Positions 6,299 to 12,278 of a DNA stretch of 12,709 bases are shown in pieces. The translations under genes were made by a program, and so were the position numbers. The DNA is taken from positions 11,780-24,488 of the forward strand of contig DUJH01000011.1 in NCBI GenBank assembly GCA_013329905.1. Direction: 5' to 3'. Positions within the stretch are counted from its first letter, which is position 1. Each line of letters opens with the position of its first letter. Under the pieces are notes generated by a model. It made no database searches and was not told the DNA's origin. It saw only the letters and a list, made by a program, of their open reading frames with translations. This DNA comes from Candidatus Thalassarchaeaceae archaeon. GTDB lineage: Archaea; Thermoplasmatota; Poseidoniia; Poseidoniales; Thalassarchaeaceae.

Positions 6299-6976
6299 TC
6301 ACTCACCTCCGAGCAGACGAGCGAGAGCGTTGCCGACCTCTTCCCCTGGTGGGTGATTATCGCTCTGAGCCTGATTCCAGACGACAGTTCCTCCGCCATC
6401 GAGAATTACGCTGAATGGAGTTCCAGGTAACTCCCAATCTCCAGCGATTGAGTTTGTGAGGTCATCGACATACATCCAGGTGTGTGCTTCTCCCGGTCTC
6501 TCAGCGCAATCCTTACGACCAGAATAGCATCCATCGCCATTGTTGTCGTTATCGCCGAAAGGCGTCTTGTCGCGGAAGGCTTGGACCTCTTCTCGACTGC
6601 TGTCGTGGCCGGTTATCTCAAGAGAAACCATGACATTGATGAAGATGACATCTTCACTGAATGCCTGGTGCATGTTAGAGAGTTCCACACCCTCCTCCCA
6701 GCAGTATGGGCAGTCGGTGTCGAGGAAATTGATGTAGACTAAGCGACCATCGTAAATTTCACTCAGACGTACTTCTTCCCACTCGCCGCCAGTGTAAGCG
6801 GAAGCGATGAAATCCGGTGCTAGCGAGCCTTCTTCTGGCCCTACGTTGGCTGGTGGAGCGATGAACATTGACGCTACCAAGACGATGGAGATGACTCCAG
6901 CCGTGATTAGTCCAGCCATTAATCGTACATCCTCATCCTTGCCTTGAGGTTCAATTCGCCTGCGCCTGCGAGCCAT
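6299..6976 (-). CDS. Membrane-anchored thioredoxin-fold protein (TlpA/DsbA-like, CPYC)
   Basis: The 225-aa product has a basic cytoplasmic start (MARRRRR), one membrane anchor (about 18-40, ending FIAPP) and an extracytoplasmic thioredoxin-like domain. Domain marks are LAPDF (52-56, the AhpC/TlpA opening), the active site CPYC (89-92) after YINFLDTD, and LPGTPFSVIL (183-192), whose Pro187 should be the cis-proline beside the active site. An insertion holds DNDNNGDG (142-149) and two further cysteines (150, 157). It should oxidise or shuffle disulfides in exported proteins and be reoxidised by the coupled VKOR. The ATG at 6976 has GAGGGG nine bases upstream and is preferred. The frame stays open to an upstream TTG at 7063 with plausible sequence, so a 29-residue longer form is possible. 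Divergent from the 84-aa gene and the exporter. Confidence 0.85.
   Translation of the reverse strand: MARRRRRIEPQGKDEDVRLMAGLITAGVISIVLVASMFIAPPANVGPEEGSLAPDFIASAYTGGEWEEVRLSEIYDGRLVYINFLDTDCPYCWEEGVELSNMHQAFSEDVIFINVMVSLEITGHDSSREEVQAFRDKTPFGDNDNNGDGCYSGRKDCAERPGEAHTWMYVDDLTNSIAGDWELPGTPFSVILDGGGTVVWNQAQSDNHPPGEEVGNALARLLGGE
6303..6310 (-). promoter_or_regulatory. Shine-Dalgarno site deciding the VKOR start
   Basis: GGAGGTGA, an ideal match to the 3' end of archaeal 16S rRNA, ends four bases before the VKOR ATG. It lies inside the last codons of the thioredoxin gene, whose stop abuts that ATG. This is a reinitiation or coupling arrangement, implying the two proteins are made together. Confidence 0.8.
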
Positions 6977-7065
6977 GTCAATCGGCCCCTCGACCTCCTC
7001 ATTCACTTTCAGGCGTTCGGCCAAGAGTTCCGCGCTCGCTGCCTTCGGCTGATGCGCGCGCAAGG

Positions 7066-7083
7066 CTTCAGTTTCAGTTTCAG
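7066..7083. repeat. Tandem hexamer repeat in the divergent region
   Basis: Three hexamers (CTTCAG, TTTCAG, TTTCAG) lie in tandem between the thioredoxin gene and the 84-aa gene. If the thioredoxin frame started upstream of 7063 the repeat would encode Glu-Thr steps, but no start codon is available there. Otherwise it is untranslated leader or promoter DNA. Function unknown. Confidence 0.35.
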
Positions 7084-7148
7084 ATTACTCTCTTCTGCCC
7101 CATTGATACCTTGGGCTTCGGTTCGACGCTGACTTGGAGGTAACAAAT

Positions 7149-7403
7149 ATGCCAAAGACATCAAGCAAGAAAGAAAAGCCCGAGAATGAACAGAACACCA
7201 CCCTCGTTGGGTGGGCCCGGCAAAGCCGAGCTGGAGGTGCGCTGAAGATCAGTCTGCACCAAGAGGCGTTCGGCAATTGCCACACATACACAACCGCCGA
7301 CGGTACGGCCTACGTGCCGTTGGTGATCAGTATGGCCGCTCTGCGCCGTGTCCTAGATGGACAGCAGAGCGTCACAACAGTCAGCCAGTTCTCCGAGAAC
7401 TGA
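7149..7403 (+). CDS. 84-aa protein of unknown function
   Basis: I do not recognise this gene. The start is well supported: ATG at 7149 with GGAGGT eight bases upstream. The first 20 residues are Lys/Glu/Ser-rich and probably disordered (PKTSSKKEKPENEQ). Then follows a compact, well-mixed domain: LVGWARQSRAGGALKISL, a segment with EAFGNCHTYTTADGTAYVPLV, and ISMAALRRVLDGQQSVTTVSQ. The pattern suggests a small alpha/beta fold with strands at LKISL, YVPLVIS and VTTVSQ and a helix at MAALRRVLDG. It has no membrane segment or zinc ligands and one cysteine. It lies 69 bp upstream of the large exporter on the same strand and may share its transcript, and it is divergent from the thioredoxin-VKOR operon. 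A regulatory or accessory role to the exporter is a guess. Confidence 0.75.
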   Translation: MPKTSSKKEKPENEQNTTLVGWARQSRAGGALKISLHQEAFGNCHTYTTADGTAYVPLVISMAALRRVLDGQQSVTTVSQFSEN

Positions 7404-7417
7404 TGCTGAACCCGCCT

Positions 7418-7460
7418 CCCACCGAGCGCCCTAGCGATTGCTTCATGGGGCCTCGGTGGG
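7418..7460 (+). promoter_or_regulatory. Hairpin covering the exporter's ribosome-binding site
   Basis: CCCACCGAG (7418-7426) pairs perfectly over 9 bp with CTCGGTGGG (7452-7460). Inside, GCCC (7428-7431) can pair with GGGC (7448-7451), leaving one bulged C. The right arm contains GGTGGG, the only Shine-Dalgarno-like sequence before the exporter's GTG start at 7473 (GGTGGGGG, 7455-7462). The folded RNA would hide the ribosome-binding site. It could instead be a partial terminator after the 84-aa gene, though no T-run follows. Confidence 0.5.
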
Positions 7461-7472
7461 GGCACACGCTTC

Positions 7473-10400
7473 GTGCCCGATGACGAACGCGATGATGAGG
7501 CGATCTTCTGGGAGCGCTTTTTCGAGAAATTACAGCCTCTCCGAGAGGCTGGGCAGAAGGTCATCGGCACCGTTGACGCATCTCCTATTGGCGATGCGGC
7601 CGACTACATCGATCAATTGTTGAACGCCGGTGCCAAACGTGGTCATGAACTTGGACAAAGGTTAGCTGAGTTCTGGTATTCAGCGATTTTACGAAGTCCT
7701 GGTATCATCGTCGCTCTGCTTTTACTGGCGACGGCGTTGGCTGGTCAGCATGCCGCAGATTTTCAACACCAAATTAATGGAGACGTCGAAATTTATCTAC
7801 CTGATGATGCCGAATCGACCGACCTGCTCAAGCAGGTCAGAAATCAATGGGCCACCGACATCATGATTCTGTATTTCCAGACCGACAATGCGATTGATAG
7901 GAAATGTGCAGCTGGTGAATCTCCACCGAATTGTCGCGGTTCAGAGAATATCACCAGCGTCGATATTCTGCAGCAGATGTCGTGGTTGGAAAGCGACGAC
8001 AATAATCGAGGACTCGGCGGCTATCAAGCAGGTCTAGATGAGCACAAAGACGATCGCGGTGATATCGATGGAGTGATTTGGATTCTTTCACCCTCGCAAA
8101 TTCTCAAAGAAGCAAATTCCTCGAGCGCCCGCTTCACCTGTGCTTTCGAGAAATACGGGTTGCCTACAGGACAGCGGGAGGAGTGCACGGCAGCCCAATT
8201 TAATCCCTATGACGGATACTCAATACCCGATGACCAAGATCGTGTAGACAACCTCGTCGACCAGACCGAGGGGCTGCTCTCTTCCTTTGTTATGGATACG
8301 CAGGACCATCCTTTACTAGATGAGAATGGCGATGGTATCTACGATAATGACGGCGATGGAATATGGGATACTGCAGTCATCATAATCGGTCTCAAATTCG
8401 AAATGGAGGGCACAAGCCAGTATATCTCTCGCGATGACCCGAAGGGAATCACCGATGAGAACCCTGACGGCCAAATCCAGGATCACAAGGCCTTCATCGA
8501 TTACGCCAAGCGTCTCATTTTCGAAGAAACGGACCCGGGTATCTGCGAGTTATGTTACCGCCAATACGACGAATTGATGTCTTCCTCGATCAGTATCGAG
8601 GTCCATGCTCTCTGGCTAGAAGAAGCCAGAAAGAAAAATCCAAACTTGCCATCTAACGCAAAAGCAGGGGCGGATCCGGGCTTACCACCGGTCACTCAGC
8701 GAATGATTTCTGAGGCCATATCGATTGCTGATTCACGGCCTGACCGACAGGCGATTACTGTGACTGGTCTGACGCCTGTCGTCCATGATGTCTCGGACGC
8801 GATTTACCTCGAACTCGTCAATACGATGCTTCCGATAAGTGGAATATTAGTCTGCATCACGATGATGATTTTGCATCGTAATCCGAAGGTCATAATCATC
8901 TGTGGATTACCTATTGCGATGAGTTTAGCAATTACCTTCGGATTTACTGTAATCTTCGACATCACATTGACTCCAATGATTATCTCCGCTGGGCCAATCC
9001 TTGTCGGTTTAGGCGTGGATTATGCCTTACACCTGACGAATCGAATAGAAGAGAATCGTCAGGAATTACTAGAGGAACGTCTCGAAGAATCATGGAAGCG
9101 GAACCGAGACGGTTTCTCAACCACTAACCTCGACCCATGGGATCCTGTTCTCAGCCTGACAGCAACCGTGCGAGCAGCACAGACCACTGGCCACGCTATC
9201 TTCCTTTCAGCGATTACCACAATCATCGGATTCAGTGTCCTGACTTGGAAATCTCTCGTGCCAATCTATCCGATGCGCACGGTTGGAGTCACTCTTCTGA
9301 TGGGGATTGCCATTACCTTCCTTCTTTCGATGGTCATGGTCCCGGCACTAGTCCATCTATTCCGTTATCGTAAGGTCGAGCACGGTATCGAAATGCCGAT
9401 GATTCAGACCGCCATCTTCTCGCTTATCATCGGTGGTGTAGCGACCGCAGCACTCATCGCCTTCGACACCACAACCACCGGCAATGCCATCTTCTTCGGA
9501 TCTTTCATCGGAGGAACCATCCTTCTTGCAATCGAGTCCCAAATATGGCTGAAGATAGGCGAATTACCGGTCAAAGCCACGCTTGTAGTTATCCTCGTAT
9601 CGATGGTAGTCACAGCGGGTGGAGTAGTAATTCTCGAGAAGGAGATGGGCAAGTCCCTCACCGGGTCCACTGAAGAGGTTCCTCCCGGACTCCCGAGTTT
9701 CTATGCTCTACGTGAATACAGCTCCATTTTCCAGGGTGGGCAAACAAACATGTTCATCGTCGATGCGGAAATGAGAGGGCCGCAAAACTCAACCTCGCCA
9801 ATCCGTGATTTACCAATTCTTGACGCGATTGACCATATGCAGGAACGTAAGATCAACAATGTCCCACAGACCTCGAGTATCAGCCTAGTGAACATCCTCA
9901 AAGCAGTTCATGTCGACGTCAATATTTCCGGCCTTGAGGTCTATGACAGAAGCCTCTGGGAGCTCCTGCATGACGAGTGTTGGGATGAATCAACCAATCC
10001 TTTGCGACCGGAGTGCTGGGCCTACGCGGCAAGTAGCAGGGAGGATATGGTGAACATCGCTTTCGATACTTTGAGTCCCGAGATTCGAAGTATGCTGATG
10101 AATGCTGATCAAGACGTTTGCGAGTGGCAAACACCGTGCGAAACAAAGACCCTTGTCTACGTCACTCAACCTTACATCAACCTCAATGATGCCACCGCCC
10201 TCCGCGACGCCATCGACGACCATTTGGATGGAGATGGAAATTGTGCAGATGCGATGACTTGCTATGCTCTTGGCATCGAAGGTGTCGTCAATTCGAAACT
10301 GACCGGTGGACTGCCGGTCAGTATCGACATTAATGCTGGAATCCAGAAGGCACAGAGCAAGACTACCATCGCGACGATGGTTATTCTGTTGTTCACGATG

Positions 10401-10901
10401 ATGATTTTATTCCGTTCACCGCGCCTTGCGACATTCACCATGGCAGCGGTTGCGGCAGTGGTGCTTTGGCAACCGTTGCTGATGCGACAGGGTGATGTGA
10501 ATGTCAATTTCTTCACAGCGATGATTGGTACAATCGTCTTTGGTATCGGAGTTGATGATTCTATTCACATTGTGGATCGAATCAAAGACGAGGGTGAGTC
10601 GCCCGCTGGTATTGTCAAGTCGGTTGCTCGTACTGGACAAACAATCTTCGAAACCACCGCAACGACTTGTGCTGGTCTTTCTGCAGGCCTCTTTGTTGCG
10701 ATTCCAGGTCTGCAGAATTTCTTCGTCTTGATGATGTCACTACTGATACTTGCCCTGCTGACTTCGAGCATTCTCTTGCCGAGCTTCATCGTTGCTTGGC
10801 ACGAGTTGCGCTCGAGATTGATGGGGCAAGGGCCTTGGCTTGACTACGAAGACTCTGGTGCTCTTGAAACATCAGCAGTGCTCGAAGCCACCCTAGATTG
10901 A
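7473..10901 (+). CDS. Large RND/MMPL-family exporter
   Basis: The 1142-aa product has the twin-half RND layout. A roughly 70-residue cytoplasmic start leads to a first membrane segment (73-92) and a large outer domain (about 95-445). Five segments follow (about 448-625), with a GxGxD motif at VGLGVDYALHLTNR (511-524). A linker carries two extra hydrophobic segments (about 644-688). The second half begins at 702-720, has an outer domain (about 722-960), and ends with segments containing FGIGVDDSIHIVDR (1023-1036). Asp516 and Asp1028/1029 are candidates for proton relay. Outer-domain cysteines fall in six close pairs: 145/154, 223/238, 358/361, 836/848, 883/889, 924/930. Residues 283-299 form Asp/Asn/Gly-rich, calcium-type loops. 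Substrate unknown; archaeal relatives are annotated only as predicted RND exporters. The GTG start follows GGTGGGGG ten bases upstream and is the first start in the frame. Confidence 0.92.
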   Translation: MPDDERDDEAIFWERFFEKLQPLREAGQKVIGTVDASPIGDAADYIDQLLNAGAKRGHELGQRLAEFWYSAILRSPGIIVALLLLATALAGQHAADFQHQINGDVEIYLPDDAESTDLLKQVRNQWATDIMILYFQTDNAIDRKCAAGESPPNCRGSENITSVDILQQMSWLESDDNNRGLGGYQAGLDEHKDDRGDIDGVIWILSPSQILKEANSSSARFTCAFEKYGLPTGQREECTAAQFNPYDGYSIPDDQDRVDNLVDQTEGLLSSFVMDTQDHPLLDENGDGIYDNDGDGIWDTAVIIIGLKFEMEGTSQYISRDDPKGITDENPDGQIQDHKAFIDYAKRLIFEETDPGICELCYRQYDELMSSSISIEVHALWLEEARKKNPNLPSNAKAGADPGLPPVTQRMISEAISIADSRPDRQAITVTGLTPVVHDVSDAIYLELVNTMLPISGILVCITMMILHRNPKVIIICGLPIAMSLAITFGFTVIFDITLTPMIISAGPILVGLGVDYALHLTNRIEENRQELLEERLEESWKRNRDGFSTTNLDPWDPVLSLTATVRAAQTTGHAIFLSAITTIIGFSVLTWKSLVPIYPMRTVGVTLLMGIAITFLLSMVMVPALVHLFRYRKVEHGIEMPMIQTAIFSLIIGGVATAALIAFDTTTTGNAIFFGSFIGGTILLAIESQIWLKIGELPVKATLVVILVSMVVTAGGVVILEKEMGKSLTGSTEEVPPGLPSFYALREYSSIFQGGQTNMFIVDAEMRGPQNSTSPIRDLPILDAIDHMQERKINNVPQTSSISLVNILKAVHVDVNISGLEVYDRSLWELLHDECWDESTNPLRPECWAYAASSREDMVNIAFDTLSPEIRSMLMNADQDVCEWQTPCETKTLVYVTQPYINLNDATALRDAIDDHLDGDGNCADAMTCYALGIEGVVNSKLTGGLPVSIDINAGIQKAQSKTTIATMVILLFTMMILFRSPRLATFTMAAVAAVVLWQPLLMRQGDVNVNFFTAMIGTIVFGIGVDDSIHIVDRIKDEGESPAGIVKSVARTGQTIFETTATTCAGLSAGLFVAIPGLQNFFVLMMSLLILALLTSSILLPSFIVAWHELRSRLMGQGPWLDYEDSGALETSAVLEATLD

Positions 10902-10921
10902 CTGAAATCTATGGTTTCTGA

Positions 10922-10950
10922 AAGCAGAAGAGAGCTTACGCTCTGCTTCT
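10922..10950 (-). terminator. Hairpin after the RNase P RNA gene
   Basis: Just past the 3' end of the RNase P RNA, AGAAGAGAG (10926-10934) can pair with CTCT and CTTCT (10941-10950) around CTTACG with one bulged G. An alternative is AAGCAGA (10922-10928) with TCTGCTT (10942-10948). On the minus strand a pyrimidine-rich TTCTGCTTTC follows. It lies between the converging exporter (stop at 10901) and rnpB, so it may end either transcript. No long T-run supports it. Confidence 0.4.
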
Positions 10951-10956
10951 CCAAAG

Positions 10957-11254
10957 TGAGGGTGCAGGGAGTAAGCCCCTTTCTGTTCACCTTTCGGCTG
11001 GTCGCATTCAACTATGCATCCTACCCGGTCCTGTTAATGCACTACGGACCTGCTTGGACTTGCTCCAGCGGGGTTGCTCGTTCCAGCCGCGATCAGGAAA
11101 CCTCACCCTTACGGGATCATCGTACGCCTGGCGCGGTTCGTTTCTATTGCAGAGCCGGCCCTCCCGGACCTCCGGCTTGAACCGGACCGCTCGCATATTG
11201 GAGAGGGGACTTTCCTCAGTGTCGTACACTGTCAGCGACCCTCCTGCTCCCTCA
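10957..11254 (-). ncRNA. rnpB: RNase P RNA (archaeal)
   Basis: RNase P RNA is the catalytic core of the enzyme that trims 5' leaders from tRNA precursors. On the minus strand the universal motif GAGGAAAGTCC (11207-11217) and the 3' motif ACAGAA followed by GGGGCTTAC (10971-10986) are both present. They form helix P4: AAG-U-CCCC pairs with GGGGCUU, leaving the invariant bulged U. The ends pair as P1: TGAGGGAGCAGG at 11243-11254 with CCTGCACCCTCA at 10957-10968, 11 of 12 positions. CAGTGT-ACG-ACACTG just before the first motif gives P3. GCAATAGAAACGAACCGC (about 11133-11150) resembles the conserved central region, and tetraloop stems CCC-GTAA-GGG (11106-11115) and CC-GAAA-GG are visible. The length of about 298 nt suits archaea. 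End positions are those of P1 and may be off by a few bases. It is divergent from rpiA. Confidence 0.93.
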
Positions 11255-11269
11255 TCTATTCCGCATGGC

Positions 11270-11307
11270 TTCGACGGATGAACCCAACGGTGCTGCTATT
11301 CGACGGA
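11270..11307. repeat. Direct repeats in the shared rnpB/rpiA upstream region
   Basis: TTCGACGGA occurs at 11270-11278 and 11299-11307, 29 bp apart, in the 95-bp space between the 5' end of rnpB and the rpiA ATG. Each copy is preceded nearby by a TATT or GGCT stretch. No clear TATA element for either gene is obvious here. The repeats could be binding sites for a shared regulator, or chance. Confidence 0.3.
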
Positions 11308-11349
11308 CTTGGGGGGCTTCGGCGAGACAGATTGCTCAGGGTAAGCATC

Positions 11350-12078
11350 ATGGCCGTTGCTCGGCTGGCAATGGACGTGAGCGACGTCGAGGCGCTGAAG
11401 CGTGAGGCAGGAATAGCCGCTTGCGATTTTGTTCACGACGGCATGAAGTTGGGTCTCGGCACTGGCTCTACCGTTCGCTATACTGTGCTAGAGATCGGCC
11501 GTAGAATGGCCGAGGAGGGATTGTCTGTTGTCGGTGTCCCTACAAGTGAGGAGACTCGTGAATTGGCTGAATCTTTGGGCATCCCTCTGGTGCCACTTTC
11601 TGAGGCAGGAGTTCTTGATCTCGTCATCGATGGAGCCGACGAATTTGACTCTGACTTCGCATTAATCAAAGGCGGCGGGGGCGCTCTGACACGAGAGAAG
11701 ATAGTTGCCCAGTCTGCGAACGGCATGGTTGTAGTCGCAGACGACCGCAAACAGGTCGACTTGCTGGGTGCATTTGACCTACCAATCGAGGTCTTGCCTT
11801 TTGAGTGGGAACGTACTCGTCAGAGGGTTGGAAAAATGTGCCCTGGAGAAGTATCGAGGCGAGGTGGCGATGAGCCCTTTGTGACCGACAATGGTGGATA
11901 CATTCTCGACTGTTCATTCGGAGCGTCAATTAACGATCCGCGATCTCTTGAGGGCGACCTTCTTGACATCGCTGGTGTGGTCGAAGTGGGCCTTTTTGTC
12001 GGCATCTGTGATGCTGTTGTGATGGCTGCATCAGGTGGCGTTGTAACACTGCTCAACGAGAGCGGACGACTGGGCTGA
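11350..12078 (+). CDS. rpiA: Ribose-5-phosphate isomerase A
   Basis: RpiA interconverts ribose 5-phosphate and ribulose 5-phosphate in the cytoplasm, feeding nucleotide synthesis. The 242-aa product has every family motif: GLGTGSTV (35-42) for phosphate binding, VPTSEETRELA (63-73), DGADEFD (94-100) with the catalytic-site Asp94 and Asp97, KGGGGALTREKI (107-118) with Lys107 and the presumed base Glu116, and ADDRK (130-134). These are offset by 13 residues from the E. coli numbers D81, D84, K94 and E103. The ATG at 11350 has AGGGTAAG about eight bases upstream. ATG at 11371 would give a 235-aa form and is also credible. The frame is open back to 11074, but that part is antisense to RNase P RNA and shows no homology. 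It is followed 50 bp later by tRNA-Lys. Confidence 0.94.
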   Translation: MAVARLAMDVSDVEALKREAGIAACDFVHDGMKLGLGTGSTVRYTVLEIGRRMAEEGLSVVGVPTSEETRELAESLGIPLVPLSEAGVLDLVIDGADEFDSDFALIKGGGGALTREKIVAQSANGMVVVADDRKQVDLLGAFDLPIEVLPFEWERTRQRVGKMCPGEVSRRGGDEPFVTDNGGYILDCSFGASINDPRSLEGDLLDIAGVVEVGLFVGICDAVVMAASGGVVTLLNESGRLG

Positions 12079-12100
12079 GAATACAGCTCGACCGTTCCGA

Positions 12101-12106
12101 TTAAAG
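12101..12106 (+). promoter_or_regulatory. Likely TATA element for tRNA-Lys
   Basis: TTAAAG lies 23-28 bases before the first base of the tRNA, the usual archaeal TATA distance, in an otherwise GC-rich stretch just after the rpiA stop. CCGA precedes it and AGAGGGG follows. No separate BRE is clear. Confidence 0.4.
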
Positions 12107-12128
12107 AGGGGTGCCAAGTCGGCGGGCT

Positions 12129-12205
12129 GGGTCTGTAGCTTAGTCAGGTAGAGCACCCGGCTCTTAACCGGGCGGTCGCGGGTTCGAACCCCGTCAGACC
12201 CGCCA
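12129..12205 (+). tRNA. tRNA-Lys (anticodon CTT)
   Basis: The cloverleaf is complete without an intron. The acceptor arm GGGTCTG pairs perfectly with CAGACCC. The D-arm is GCTT...GAGC. The anticodon stem CCCGG/CCGGG holds the loop CTCTTAA, giving anticodon CTT for lysine AAG codons. The T-arm is GCGGG-TTCGAAC-CCCGT. The discriminator is G (12202), as expected for archaeal tRNA-Lys, and CCA is encoded in the DNA at 12203-12205. It stands alone between rpiA and asnS; a TATA-like TTAAAG precedes it and a GC hairpin lies 50 bases downstream. Confidence 0.96.
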
Positions 12206-12242
12206 AATCAATCATAACTACATCTCGGTGAAGGCTTCGGTT

Positions 12243-12250
12243 GATATGTA
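12243..12250 (+). promoter_or_regulatory. Possible TATA element for asnS
   Basis: GATATGTA is centred about 32 bases before the asnS ATG at 12279, in the spacer after tRNA-Lys. An archaeal start site about 25 bases on would fall near 12270-12276, giving a leaderless or nearly leaderless mRNA. This matters for reading the adjacent hairpin. Sequence-only inference. Confidence 0.3.
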
Positions 12251-12253
12251 GAA

Positions 12254-12274
12254 GCCCCGCCCAATGGGCGGGGT
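12254..12274 (+). terminator. GC-rich hairpin between tRNA-Lys and asnS
   Basis: CCCCGCCC (12255-12262) and GGGCGGGG (12266-12273) form a perfect 8-bp stem around AAT, extended by a G-T pair and an A-T pair. It ends five bases before the asnS ATG. If asnS is leaderless it most likely stops or marks the 3' end of tRNA-Lys transcription. If asnS has a longer leader, the right arm would bury its G-rich ribosome-binding site. No T-run follows. Confidence 0.45.
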
Positions 12275-12278
12275 TAGT

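Noticed and set aside
11074..11349. 92-codon N-terminal extension of rpiA
   Set aside because: It is antisense to RNase P RNA, and RpiA homology starts after 11350, where a Shine-Dalgarno-like AGGGT is present.
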